Made by a program: the position numbers and the translations under genes
Shown here: positions 1 through 7,739 of the stretch, piece by piece
Layout of the letters: each line of letters opens with the position of its first letter
Position numbering within the stretch: the first letter of the stretch is position 1
Assembly: GCA_934203075.1 (NCBI GenBank)
Contig: CAKPYT010000039.1
Location: 1-20,074 of the forward strand
Direction of reading: 5' to 3'
DNA from: an uncultured Clostridia bacterium
Lineage (GTDB): Bacteria; Bacillota; Clostridia; Christensenellales; CAG-314
Length of the DNA stretch: 20,074 bases
The notes under the pieces: model-generated
What the model was told of the DNA's origin: nothing
The model's input: the letters and a program-made list of their open reading frames with translations, nothing else
Database searches by the model: none

Positions 1-97
1 ACGCTGTGCGGCTGGCGCAACGCTTTGCAAGTAAACTTGCTCGCTTATGCTATTACGCTCGCTCCGCTCACTACAAACCTGTTGTCCGTACCAAGTG

Positions 98-137
98 TGA
101 TGGTCTGTAAGTCTTTTCTTATAGACCATCATTTTTT
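98..137 (+). terminator. Intrinsic terminator of an upstream gene
   Basis: A 14-bp stem (98-111 with 118-131, one G-U pair) encloses a 6-base loop and is followed by six T (132-137). It closes a transcription unit that lies mostly left of the window. A frame open from the window edge ends with TAA at 108-110, inside the left arm, so this may be the end of a gene, but the 36 codons seen match nothing I know. Confidence 0.8.
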
Positions 138-168
138 GCATTTTAGCGGCATTTTCATTCCCATATAG

Positions 169-237
169 TTTGAAGAAAAAAACGACATCGAATTCCGATT
201 CAAGTGCGGAGCCGATGATATTTACGAAACCGCATAG
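169..237 (+). pseudogene. Short coding remnant without a start
   Basis: Between a TAG at 166-168 and a TAG at 235-237 there is a 22-codon stretch reading FEEKNDIEFRFKCGADDIYE and two more residues. It has no start codon and no ribosome site. The composition looks protein-like, and a terminator hairpin follows 21 bases later, as after a real gene. I infer the tail of a gene whose body was lost. The pattern faintly recalls C-termini of large serine recombinases, but this is too short to assign. Confidence 0.25.
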
Positions 238-258
238 AAATTGACTTTATTCGATAAT

Positions 259-299
259 AAAAGACCACTATCCAATAAAAACGGGTAGTGGTCTTTTTT
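259..299 (+). terminator. Intrinsic terminator
   Basis: A 15-bp stem (259-273 with 283-297, one T-G wobble) with a 9-base loop ends in six T (294-299). It lies just after the coding remnant at 169-237 and just before the promoter of the first hydrolase, so it separates that gene from anything to the left. Confidence 0.85.
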
Positions 300-320
300 A
301 TTTTCATAGGCGGCGATGTT

Positions 321-350
321 TTGAAAAAAACAGGAGGAGCATGCTATAAT
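321..350 (+). promoter_or_regulatory. Sigma-A-type promoter of the first hydrolase
   Basis: TTGAAA at 321-326 and TATAAT at 345-350 are separated by 18 bases, and TGC directly before the -10 box makes it an extended -10 element. Transcription would start near 357, leaving a leader of about 70 bases before the ATG at 429. Confidence 0.65.
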
Positions 351-428
351 ATAAAAAATGCGGGAAACAAAGATAAAAGAAAAGATCACGAGATATTGAC
401 AAATCGGAAGTTAGGAGGGACGCCAATC

Positions 429-1310
429 ATGAAGGATAGCAGAGATTTCAAAAAGGAGTATGATGCCTTTTTAAAGAAGGTTCCGTATCAGACAGCCGTT
501 GTCGACGATGTGGAAGTAAGATACCAATATGGCGGTAAGGATGGCGCACCGGTGATTTTCTTTTTTAACGGGTTAGAGATGCAGGAAATGTGGATGCCAT
601 ATGCCGAAACGCTCGGAAAGGAATACCGATTCCTGATTTATGAATATCCGTTCCATACCAACAAAGCAGACGAACAGATCGATTTTGCCGCAAAACTATT
701 AAAAACGCTGTCTATTGAAAAAGTGATTTTGATCGGGGCAAGTGACGGCGGAGTCTATGCCCAGATTTTTGCGAAAAGACATCCGGAATCCGTTTTGGGC
801 ATGATCCTGACGACTACCTTGACGGTGGATTCCGATTATGTAAGGGATATCCGAAAAGAGCGCTTTTCCACTCCGATGCTCCTTCTTTTGCTGAAACTGG
901 TTCCTGCAAAAGCGGAAATGAACTTGTTGTTAAAAAAGAGCAAGGGGTTTTTGGAATGCGAAACAGAAGAGAATCGGGAATATGGCAGAGGTTTCTATGA
1001 AACTGTGGCTTCCGACTTGAACTATAAGAAGCGATTTATTCATAGTTTCAAGTGTGTTTATATGCTGAAGGACTATCCCTGTTTCAAAGAAAGTGATTTC
1101 GAGTACCTGAGGGGAAAGATACAAGTTCTCCTTCCGGAGAAAGACATTTTCAAAAAAGAGGATCAGACCCGTCTTGCAGATTTATTTCGAAAACTGGATG
1201 CGGAAATTCTTAGTGTTCCGGGCGGGCATGTAGGGTTCCTGGTTCAGTCAGAGGATTATATTGATTTGATGGCAAAGTTCTTGAAGAAAAACGTGATCTG
1301 TCAGGGATAA
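429..1310 (+). CDS. Alpha/beta hydrolase
   Basis: This 293-residue cytoplasmic protein has the alpha/beta hydrolase fold layout. Seen directly: a beta-strand with FFFNG near residues 44-48 (oxyanion region), a nucleophile elbow GASDG with Ser105, a likely acid Asp239 in LLPEKD, and a C-terminal GGH with His267. There is no signal peptide. The start was set at ATG 429 because AGGAGGG (413-419) lies 9 bases upstream; the frame is open further left but without a ribosome site. Family members include esterases, lipases and C-C bond hydrolases; the substrate is unknown. The gene is preceded by its own promoter and two terminators, and no terminator is visible before the Sel1 gene, so the two may be co-transcribed. 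The region reads more A+T-rich than the genes that follow. Confidence 0.85.
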   Translation: MKDSRDFKKEYDAFLKKVPYQTAVVDDVEVRYQYGGKDGAPVIFFFNGLEMQEMWMPYAETLGKEYRFLIYEYPFHTNKADEQIDFAAKLLKTLSIEKVILIGASDGGVYAQIFAKRHPESVLGMILTTTLTVDSDYVRDIRKERFSTPMLLLLLKLVPAKAEMNLLLKKSKGFLECETEENREYGRGFYETVASDLNYKKRFIHSFKCVYMLKDYPCFKESDFEYLRGKIQVLLPEKDIFKKEDQTRLADLFRKLDAEILSVPGGHVGFLVQSEDYIDLMAKFLKKNVICQG

Positions 1311-1406
1311 AAATAACAGTACGTTTTTTTGCCGGTGCGGGGTCAATGGATGCGTTCTTCAGGAGGATCGGTAATCCGCCATCATGAACGAATTAAACAG
1401 AAAAAT

Positions 1407-2996
1407 ATGAAAAACGATAAAATAAAAAAGTACAAGCAGCTTGCCGAGAAAAAGCCGAAGTATTACGCTTTAATCGGCGACTTATATATGGACGAAGCCG
1501 ACTTCAAAACTGCGGCGGTTTATTACAAAAAAGCAATCGAAAAGGATGTTTTGGCATACGCCGCGCTCGGCGATACGTTTGATTATCGTCATCAATACAA
1601 AAAAGCGTTCGAGGCCTATACGGCCGGCGCGGAAAACGGCGAAACGGAGTGCTTTGTGAGTGTTGCGTATTGTTATCAGAGGGGACACGCCGTAAAAAAG
1701 GACTTGCAGAAAGCAATCGGGTTTTATGCGAAAGCGGTGGATCTCGGGTCGGCACTTGCGGCGAGAAATCTCGGGGATTTGTACTATTTTGAAATGCCGA
1801 TCCGAGAACCGGAAATCGACAATATGAAAAATGCGCTGAAGTATTATGAGCGCGCATTTTATTTGGGGGATATTCAGATTGCAAAGAAAATCGGCTTTCT
1901 CTATCTGAACGACGAAACGTTGAAGGACGTGCCGAAAGCAATCGAATGGTATGAGAAAGGTTTAAGCCTCGGAGATTCTTCGCTTAATTTCGATTTGGCG
2001 TATGTCTATCTCAACGACAGATTTGTCCCGCACGACTATAAAAAGGGGTTGGCCTGTTTGGCGGACGGTGTAAAACACAACGATCCGGAAAGCCTTTATA
2101 TGCAGGCCCGCATATACGAAGAAGGCTGGTACGGGATCGAACCCGACCCGAAGAAATACGTCCATTATCTCAAAAAGGCGGCGAGCCTTTGTCAGGACGA
2201 CGCCTTGCTCGATTTGGGGTATTACTATTACAAAAAGGGCAAATTCGACGACGCGCTCGATTGTTTTGCGCAGTGCGATTTGGATTACGTCGGCGTTTAT
2301 TGGTGTATGGCGACGATTTACGAAACCAAAAAAGCCGATTACAAAAACGCGCTGTCCTATTATCAGATGGCGATGGAAATGGATTTTCCGGACGCAATCG
2401 AAAGAATGGCAGAAGCGTATCTCGGCGACGAGTTAGGACTCGAAAAGGATGAGAAAACCGCCCTTAAACTTTTCAAACGAGCCGCAAAACTCGGCAACGC
2501 TGCCGCACAATATAATCTCGGTATGGCGTATGCCTGCGGGTATTACGGCTTAACAGCCGATCGGAAAACAGCACTGCATTGGCTGAAAAAGAGCGTGCAG
2601 GGCGAAAATCCGTCGGCTTGCCTGCAAATGGGGCTTTATTATTACTACACCGTCAAAACAAAAGCGGCGTATCAAAAAGCCTTTGCGCTCTTTACGGACG
2701 CGTACCGTCTCGGCGAAGAGCAGGCGATGATCAATATCGGACTTTGCTACTTGCAGGGGAACGGCGTAACGGAAAATAAAAAAGAAGCGGTAAAATGTTT
2801 CAAAACCGTCGCCGAAAAGTGTAGTTCCGGCGTTGCGTATCACAATCTCGGCATATGCTATGAAAACGGCTTCGGAGTGAGAAAAGATTATAAAAAAGCG
2901 ATTGCAATGTATGGCAAAGCGGTAGAAAACGGCGAAGCCGCAGGTCTGGAAGCGATTCGGAATATTTATTTAAAGAGGAACAAGGTTCAGAGTTAA
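1407..2996 (+). CDS. Sel1/TPR-like repeat protein
   Basis: This 529-residue protein is built almost wholly of about a dozen Sel1-like repeats, which are helix pairs of the TPR superfamily. The repeat signature is visible many times: a KKAIEKD or KKAVENG helix, then A-x-x-x-L-G-x-x-Y, then a DYKKA start of the next unit (for example near residues 45-80, 390-425 and 480-520). Such solenoids act as protein-binding scaffolds in signalling, secretion or host interaction; no enzyme domain is present. There is no signal peptide, so it is probably cytoplasmic. The start at ATG 1407 is chosen because repeats begin soon after, but no good ribosome site precedes it. AGGAGG at 1361-1366 is too far, and a 9-codon reading frame (ATG 1384 to TGA 1408) overlaps the start, so translation may be coupled to it. 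Confidence 0.85.
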   Translation: MKNDKIKKYKQLAEKKPKYYALIGDLYMDEADFKTAAVYYKKAIEKDVLAYAALGDTFDYRHQYKKAFEAYTAGAENGETECFVSVAYCYQRGHAVKKDLQKAIGFYAKAVDLGSALAARNLGDLYYFEMPIREPEIDNMKNALKYYERAFYLGDIQIAKKIGFLYLNDETLKDVPKAIEWYEKGLSLGDSSLNFDLAYVYLNDRFVPHDYKKGLACLADGVKHNDPESLYMQARIYEEGWYGIEPDPKKYVHYLKKAASLCQDDALLDLGYYYYKKGKFDDALDCFAQCDLDYVGVYWCMATIYETKKADYKNALSYYQMAMEMDFPDAIERMAEAYLGDELGLEKDEKTALKLFKRAAKLGNAAAQYNLGMAYACGYYGLTADRKTALHWLKKSVQGENPSACLQMGLYYYYTVKTKAAYQKAFALFTDAYRLGEEQAMINIGLCYLQGNGVTENKKEAVKCFKTVAEKCSSGVAYHNLGICYENGFGVRKDYKKAIAMYGKAVENGEAAGLEAIRNIYLKRNKVQS

Positions 2997-3099
2997 AACA
3001 AATGCGGACAAGTTCCCGCCGTGCGAGATTTTGCAGAACGGCGCAGGGAAGACCGTCGGCTTTGCAAAGGGGAGAAACAAGAGGAAAGGAAGGGGAGAA

Positions 3100-4050
3100 A
3101 TGAAATACGATATCGCAAAAGAATTCGGGCTCTACAGAAAATTCAAGCCCCCGCTCAACCTTTTTGCCCTACGTGCGGCAAAAGTTTTCTTAAAGTGCAT
3201 TCCCAAAGGTCTGCATTCCTCGAAAACGCTGGAAATCCGCCGTCTTTTCGTTCCCTGCCGGGACGGAAAGCGCATCCGACTCTATCTTTTCCGGTCGAAG
3301 CCTTCCCGCTCTGCATCGCCCGTATTGTTCTATCTTCACGGGGGCGGATTTGTCTTTTCGGGTGCGCCTTACCATTACCGGCAGGCAAAAGAATATGCGT
3401 TGCGTACAGGGCGAACGGTCGTATTTGCGGAGTATCGCCTTGCTTTTGATCACGATTTTTTAACACCGCTTTCGGACTGTGTCGACGCTTATCGTTTCGT
3501 TGTGAGGCATGCGGCAGAGTGGGGTCTTGCAAAGGAGAATATCGCAATCGCCGGGGATTCTGCCGGCGGATACCTTGCTTTAGCGTTGATGAAAGAGTGC
3601 CGAGGGCAAAATTTGCCCATGCCGACCGGCGCGCTTTTGGTCTATCCCGTAGTTGACCCGTCCATGAGTTCCCGTTCGATGCAAGAATATACCGACACGC
3701 CCATGTGGAACGCCGCGGCAAATCGAAAAATGTGGGCGTATTACGCAAAAGGCAATCACGTCTACCGGCCGCTGCAGGAGGATCTGAGTTTTCTGCCCGG
3801 GACGTATATCGAAACGGCGCAATACGATTGCCTGCGGGACGAAGGGGAACAACTGTATCAAAGAATTTTAAATTGCGGCGGCAGGGCAGAGCTTCACCGA
3901 ACCAAAGGGACGATGCACGGCTATGACGTGAAGCCGAAAGCCGCAATCACGCGGGAATGTATCGAACGGCGGATTGCCTTTTTGAAAGAGTCGGAAAGGA
4001 AAGAAGCAGAACGCACACAGTGTCCCGGGGCTGCGCCGAAAAGCCTGTAA
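3100..4050 (+). CDS. HSL-family alpha/beta esterase (Aes-like)
   Basis: This 316-residue protein belongs to the hormone-sensitive-lipase group of alpha/beta hydrolases, which hydrolyse short-chain acyl or acetyl esters in the cytoplasm. The diagnostic motifs are all present: HGGGF at residues 80-84 (oxyanion hole), EYRLA at 111-115, GDSAGG with nucleophile Ser154, YDCLRDEGE with the acid at Asp243, and MHGYD with His273. The length is typical for the family. The start at ATG 3100 follows a purine-rich AGGAAGGGGAG stretch; the frame is open upstream but lacks another good start. The last 20 or so residues are charged and probably disordered. It follows the Sel1 gene by 103 bases with no terminator in between. 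The natural substrate cannot be told. Confidence 0.9.
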   Translation: MKYDIAKEFGLYRKFKPPLNLFALRAAKVFLKCIPKGLHSSKTLEIRRLFVPCRDGKRIRLYLFRSKPSRSASPVLFYLHGGGFVFSGAPYHYRQAKEYALRTGRTVVFAEYRLAFDHDFLTPLSDCVDAYRFVVRHAAEWGLAKENIAIAGDSAGGYLALALMKECRGQNLPMPTGALLVYPVVDPSMSSRSMQEYTDTPMWNAAANRKMWAYYAKGNHVYRPLQEDLSFLPGTYIETAQYDCLRDEGEQLYQRILNCGGRAELHRTKGTMHGYDVKPKAAITRECIERRIAFLKESERKEAERTQCPGAAPKSL

Positions 4051-4191
4051 AACAGGGGCCGTATCGGGGGACAAAACCGGGGGAACACAAAAAATCGGCG
4101 TGCGGGATGCCGGCTGCGGGATGGGGCAGAAGCGATTGTGAGATTGCAAATTGGCCGGGCGTTTCCGGTAGGAAGAATCAAAGCCGAAACG

Positions 4192-4224
4192 AAAAGCACA
4201 GAATCCGTTCGCTCCCGTGCTTTT
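4192..4224 (+). terminator. Weak terminator-like hairpin
   Basis: AAAAGCAC (4192-4199) pairs with GTGCTTTT (4217-4224) across a 17-base loop. The stem is only 8 bp with four T at its end, so termination after the esterase gene is plausible but not strong. Apart from this and the promoter near 4278, nothing is seen in the 300 bases between the esterase and the TetR gene. Confidence 0.4.
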
Positions 4225-4277
4225 ACAAGTCAAAAGGGAAAAAAGAAGGTCCGTTTCAAGAAAACCTCGTTTTTTTC

Positions 4278-4306
4278 TTGCACTGTATGGCCGAAAGTGC
4301 TATAAT
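4278..4306 (+). promoter_or_regulatory. Promoter of the TetR-led gene cluster
   Basis: TTGCAC (4278-4283) and a perfect TATAAT (4301-4306) have the ideal 17-base spacing of a vegetative promoter. Transcription would begin near 4313, inside the palindrome at 4308-4331. No other clear promoter was found up to 11057, so this may drive the whole cluster. Confidence 0.8.
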
Positions 4307-4307
4307 T

Positions 4308-4331
4308 TGACCAAATAAACGATTTTGGTCA
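4308..4331 (+). promoter_or_regulatory. Probable TetR operator
   Basis: A perfect inverted repeat TGACCAAA (4308-4315), 8 bases, TTTGGTCA (4324-4331) starts two bases after the -10 box and covers the expected transcription start. It sits directly ahead of a TetR-family gene, the usual arrangement for autorepression. The assignment to this regulator is inferred from position. Confidence 0.7.
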
Positions 4332-4351
4332 TTTTTACAGGGGGGCGTGCT

Positions 4352-4933
4352 TTGGCTTTTACCGATTATGAAACACAGCAGATACGGGAGGCTCTTCTGG
4401 CGCAGGCAAGACATTGTGCCGTCACGCTGGGGGTACGAAAAACATCTGTCGACCAATTGACCAAGGCCGTCGGGATCTCGAAAGGCTCCTTCTATAAATT
4501 CTACGAGTCGAAAGAACTGTTGTTCGTGGCGGTTCTGGAAAGTATTCACGCCGAACTTTATGAAGTGGCGGATTGTTCTCTCAAAAAGAACGCAGGCCTT
4601 TCGCCTGTCGAACGTGCCACAGCCGCTATTCTTGCGGTATGTCGGCGGATGTCCGACACGGGCGTTATGACCTTTATCGAGAACGACGTGGCAGCCCTGC
4701 TGAAATGGCTGCCGGAAAAGGTTAAGGCGGAGCATTATCACGATGACGAAACGCATATTCGTGCGTTGCTGGAAGCAAACGCCCTCACCCCGAAAGGCGG
4801 TGCGGAGTTGGCAACGGCTACGGTGCGCGGGCTGATTTTAACGATTTCGCACAAAGAACAAATCGGGCCGTTGTGCCCGCAGGTGCTGCATCTGCTGGTG
4901 CACGGTGCCTGTACGGAGTTATTCTCGGAATAG
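4352..4933 (+). CDS. TetR-family transcriptional regulator
   Basis: The 193-residue product has an N-terminal TetR helix-turn-helix: TSVDQLTKAVGISKGSFYKF at about residues 30-49, followed by the typical YESKELL. The remainder is the variable ligand-binding and dimerisation part. It probably represses its own promoter through the palindrome at 4308-4331. The start is taken as TTG 4352, with AGGGGGG (4339-4345) six bases upstream. An in-frame TTG at 4325 lies inside the palindrome and has no ribosome site. It is the first gene of the cluster running to 11057, which suggests it senses the compound handled by the downstream enzymes. The ligand is unknown. Confidence 0.88.
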   Translation: MAFTDYETQQIREALLAQARHCAVTLGVRKTSVDQLTKAVGISKGSFYKFYESKELLFVAVLESIHAELYEVADCSLKKNAGLSPVERATAAILAVCRRMSDTGVMTFIENDVAALLKWLPEKVKAEHYHDDETHIRALLEANALTPKGGAELATATVRGLILTISHKEQIGPLCPQVLHLLVHGACTELFSE

Positions 4934-4937
4934 AACG

Positions 4938-4957
4938 GCTGCCATACGGCAGCTTTT
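4938..4957 (+). terminator. Small terminator-like hairpin after the TetR gene
   Basis: GCTGCC (4938-4943) pairs perfectly with GGCAGC (4948-4953) around a 4-base loop, followed by four T. It lies in the 77-base gap between the TetR gene and the next gene. With so short a T-run it may act as a partial terminator that lowers downstream expression. Confidence 0.4.
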
Positions 4958-5010
4958 CAAAAGCGCGGCAGTTCGCCTTTGCTAACTGAAAACGGAGGAG
5001 GAAAAAGGAA

Positions 5011-5799
5011 ATGAACCCGCAGGAACTGAAAATTTACAAAAGGGACGCTCTGTTCGGGTGCATCGGTGCGTTCCTGATGCTGGTGGGGGATCTTTGCCTG
5101 AGCGTGATTCCTGCAAGCCCGGGGGATAGCGGTCTGTTTGTGCGGGAAGCGTATCTGAACGGGTCGTGGGAATCGTGGAGGCTGCCACTTTTACTTGCCA
5201 CGGGGCTTTGCGGCATGGCACTTGGGTTTTTCACCGTACGTTTATCCTATCGGCAAATTCTGCCGCAACACCGCAAAACGCGTCTGGCCGTTCTTGCGGG
5301 CGGTGTGGTATACGTTGCCACTGCCGGTGTCCTGCATTTTCTGATCGGCAGCCTTGCCGATTGGACCGGCACCCTGTCGCCGCTTCTCGGGCGGGAGGAA
5401 ACAACGGCGCTGATACAGGCGCAGTACAGTCGCCTGCTGCCGCCCATGATTCTTTCCTACGCCGGCATGGCGTTGCTGATTCTTTCCGGCGCTTTTGCAT
5501 TGCTCACCGGAAGGACCGTCCTGCCGCGGCGGATGTTCTGCTGCCATATGATTGTGTTTCAGATTGTGTTCGTCTTGATTCCGGATCTTCGTCAGGCCTG
5601 CGGGGCAGAAGTCTCCACGTGGGATTTTGTACTGAGTCAGGGGTCCGGCAATGCGGCGCTGTGTCTTTGGATGCTGGCAAATGTCATCTGGGCGGGGCGG
5701 CAGTCTCCAAAAGAGAATTTTCGGGGCGCAAATCGAAATGATGCCGTAACCTTACCCGCTGCTCTTCCCGAAGAGACCGATACGGAGAAAGCCTCGTAA
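5011..5799 (+). CDS. Multi-pass membrane protein, DUF6796-like
   Basis: This 262-residue protein has about six predicted membrane segments (roughly residues 13-33, 56-76, 91-113, 143-166, 174-192 and 211-227) and a hydrophilic tail of about 35 residues. A GD pair in the first segment (MLVGDLCLS, residues 23-31) and the overall pattern resemble the membrane protein at 10341-11057. Both also carry a GN pair before the last helix (GSGNAALCLW here, AFGNLWMFGG there). I therefore take the two as distant paralogues of the uncharacterised DUF6796-type family; this is from memory and not a search. GGAGGAGG lies 9 bases before the ATG. It follows the TetR gene and precedes an ATC-hydrolase-like gene. 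The function is unknown; transport or a membrane-embedded accessory role are guesses. Confidence 0.75.
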   Translation: MNPQELKIYKRDALFGCIGAFLMLVGDLCLSVIPASPGDSGLFVREAYLNGSWESWRLPLLLATGLCGMALGFFTVRLSYRQILPQHRKTRLAVLAGGVVYVATAGVLHFLIGSLADWTGTLSPLLGREETTALIQAQYSRLLPPMILSYAGMALLILSGAFALLTGRTVLPRRMFCCHMIVFQIVFVLIPDLRQACGAEVSTWDFVLSQGSGNAALCLWMLANVIWAGRQSPKENFRGANRNDAVTLPAALPEETDTEKAS

Positions 5800-5967
5800 G
5801 TATTCGGAATTCCGGGCAGAACATAGGGGGAACTTCCGGTTCTGCCGTGCGGCGGAGAAAGATGCATCGAGAAGGGGCTGCCGACCGTGCAGGACTGAGC
5901 AAAAGAGGATTACGTGGGGCTTGTCTTTACGACGAGTTCCATCCGGACGAACCGGAAAGGAGCGGAT

Positions 5968-6669
5968 ATGAAAGAAAAAGCATTACCGATAAATCGAAAT
6001 TGTCATGTAGTATATTCCGGGGCCTGCAAAAAGGAGATCAAAAAAAAGATTGCACTGCATTACCGTCCGGAGGAGCAAGAAGAAGTGTGGGAGCGTGTAC
6101 AGCAAAAATACGTGGAGTTTCTTTCCGACTGGCGTACCGACCTCGGCGGCAAAAAGAATTTCCATAACGGGAAAGGCGGTACCTACGATTGTATTGCACT
6201 GATGGCATACTATACGGTTTGCCGTGAGGCAACCTGTCTTGCCGAAATCGAGGAGATGGAAGGAAATTTGTTTCTCGGGGTCTTCCGGAAAATGAAATTT
6301 GTAAATTGCAACAAGCCGTTTTTCAAAAAACTGATGTATCTGGCATTTCGAAAGGCAAAACGTCGGTGCGACCAATGGGGCGATTTCCAAATGAATCTTG
6401 CGCCGTTTGACCCGCAAAAGCCGATTTATTACGAATTTACCGAATGCCCCACGGCGGAATTTGCAAAAAAACACGGCTTACTCGAAGTCATGCCTGCACT
6501 CTGCAATCCGGATTTTGAAGGAATGGAGTGCATTCATGCGAGGCTTGTCCGCACAACGACGTGCGCGAACGGCGATCGTTGTGACTATACGATCGTGGGG
6601 GATCGGGATCCGTATCTGAAAGATCACCAGGAGTATCGGGACGAGCAAGGTTACAGACGAAACAAATAA
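5968..6669 (+). CDS. ATC-hydrolase-like protein 1
   Basis: This 233-residue protein resembles the L-2-amino-thiazoline-4-carboxylic acid hydrolase family, named after Pseudomonas enzymes that open the ATC ring on the way to L-cysteine. The C-terminal half carries the family pattern: TECPTAEFAKKHGL (Cys160), MPALCNPDF (Cys179, Asp182), and TCANGDRCDY (Cys199, Cys205, Asp206). No signal peptide or membrane segment is seen. Start ATG 5968 follows AAAGGAG (5956-5962) by five bases. Many Clostridia carry several members of this family with no link to ATC use, so the true substrate is open. It has a divergent partner in the same cluster (9682-10344), and the spaced cysteines could bind metal or serve catalysis. 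Confidence 0.75.
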   Translation: MKEKALPINRNCHVVYSGACKKEIKKKIALHYRPEEQEEVWERVQQKYVEFLSDWRTDLGGKKNFHNGKGGTYDCIALMAYYTVCREATCLAEIEEMEGNLFLGVFRKMKFVNCNKPFFKKLMYLAFRKAKRRCDQWGDFQMNLAPFDPQKPIYYEFTECPTAEFAKKHGLLEVMPALCNPDFEGMECIHARLVRTTTCANGDRCDYTIVGDRDPYLKDHQEYRDEQGYRRNK

Positions 6670-6760
6670 AAAACGAAAAAAACGATTTTCAAAAGTATGT
6701 TTTCGGCGGAAACTTTCGGCAAAATCTGTTTTAGAAACGTTTTATCGAAGGTCTTCGGGA

Positions 6761-6794
6761 AGGAGGGGTGCCGCACGCGGCACAAAAAGAAATG
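6761..6794 (+). promoter_or_regulatory. Ribosome site separated from start by a hairpin
   Basis: AGGAGG (6761-6766) lies 25 bases before ATG 6792, normally too far. Between them, positions 6768-6783 form a self-complementary stem: GTGCCG with CGGCAC around CACG. If this stem folds, the effective distance shrinks to 9 bases, an ideal value. The alternative GTG start at 6768 is only one base from the ribosome site and lies in the stem. This arrangement decides the start chosen for the next gene. Confidence 0.5.
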
Positions 6795-7739
6795 AAAAAA
6801 GAAACAAATCAAACAAAACTATGTGTCTTCGGTGCAGGCGTACTCGGCGGCAACCTGGCAAGAAATTTGTTTCGTGCGGGGAAGGACGTCACCTTACTTG
6901 CGCGGGGCAGTTGGGCAGAGGAAATACAAAAAAACGGTCTTCGCATTAAGGATAAGTTTTCGCCTCGGGTTTCGGTCAGTCGTGTGCCGGTCGTCACGGA
7001 ACTGAAACCGGAAGATGCCTACGACGCCATTTTTGTGGTCGTGCGCTATACGCAAATCGATTCGGTGCTGGAGTCTCTACGGAAAAACTGCACGAAAAAC
7101 ATCGTTTTCGTCGGGAACAACGTCCGCGCAAAAGAGATTGCCTCCTTGCTGCCGGAGAAAAACGTCCTGTTTGCTTTTGCTCTTTCGGCAGGGCATCGCG
7201 AGCGGGATCTGGTTGCCTCGATCGACCTCAAAAAGATCACGATCGGCCCGCTTTCGGGAACACCGTCTCAGGAGGAAATGGTTCGGCAAATCTTTCAGGG
7301 CACAAAATACAAGGTGGTCTACGAACCGAACATGGGAGATTATCTTTTGTGCCATGCCGCATTTGTGCTGCCGGTGGCCTTCGCCTGTTATAAAACGGAC
7401 GGCAACCTGAAGAAACTCCGGGGGAATACCGCTTATCTGAACCGGATGATCGACGCGAACATCGAAGGCTATCGGGCCATCCGAAACGCCGGGCACGAAA
7501 TTCTGCCAAAGGAGGATCAGGAGTTTGAAAGTGCTGCCTATCGAAAAACCTGCCTGCGTTTTTTCAAACTGATGTGCGCAACGAGTCTCGGCAAAATCTG
7601 CGCTTCGGATCACGCGATGAACGCAGTGGACGAAATGGGCGCGCTGAATCTGGATTTGAAACGTTTCTTTGCGGAAAACGGTGCGGACTACCCGGTATGG
7701 CAAACTTTGGAAAAAGAGTGTGGGAGGAATCTTGAATGA
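6792..7739 (+). CDS. Ketopantoate-reductase-family oxidoreductase
   Basis: This 315-residue protein is an NAD(P)-dependent reductase of the ApbA/PanE family. A Rossmann fold opens the protein: KLCVFGAGVLGGNLARNL with the glycine-rich loop at residues 14-20, followed by LLARG at 35-39, where the cofactor 2'-phosphate is often bound. The C-terminal half is helical, as in the family. The family's catalytic lysine, normally in a W-x-K-L-x-x-N context at the domain junction, is not seen; the matching stretch is DYLLCHAAFVLPVAF (about residues 183-197), with His in place of Lys. Real ketopantoate reduction is therefore doubtful, and it probably acts on another 2-oxo substrate. The start is discussed at 6761-6794. 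Its stop overlaps the next start (ATGA), indicating coupled translation. Confidence 0.8.
   Translation: MKKETNQTKLCVFGAGVLGGNLARNLFRAGKDVTLLARGSWAEEIQKNGLRIKDKFSPRVSVSRVPVVTELKPEDAYDAIFVVVRYTQIDSVLESLRKNCTKNIVFVGNNVRAKEIASLLPEKNVLFAFALSAGHRERDLVASIDLKKITIGPLSGTPSQEEMVRQIFQGTKYKVVYEPNMGDYLLCHAAFVLPVAFACYKTDGNLKKLRGNTAYLNRMIDANIEGYRAIRNAGHEILPKEDQEFESAAYRKTCLRFFKLMCATSLGKICASDHAMNAVDEMGALNLDLKRFFAENGADYPVWQTLEKECGRNLE

Noticed and set aside
28..41. Short palindrome GCAAGTAAACTTGC near the left edge
   Set aside because: A single 6-bp arm palindrome with no T-run, partner copy or gene context; a chance match cannot be excluded.
3..110. A frame open from the left edge that ends at TAA in the terminator stem
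   Set aside because: It could be the end of a gene, but 36 codons without motif and with a competing open frame are too little to call.
3155..3946. A 263-codon open frame on the minus strand
   Set aside because: Antisense to the HSL-type esterase, arginine- and proline-rich, typical of a shadow frame.
5815..5854. Inverted repeat GGCAGAAC...GTTCTGCC between the first membrane protein and ATC-hydrolase-like genes
   Set aside because: The 8-bp stem has no T-run and no evident role; it may be a weak mRNA hairpin but does not support a feature.
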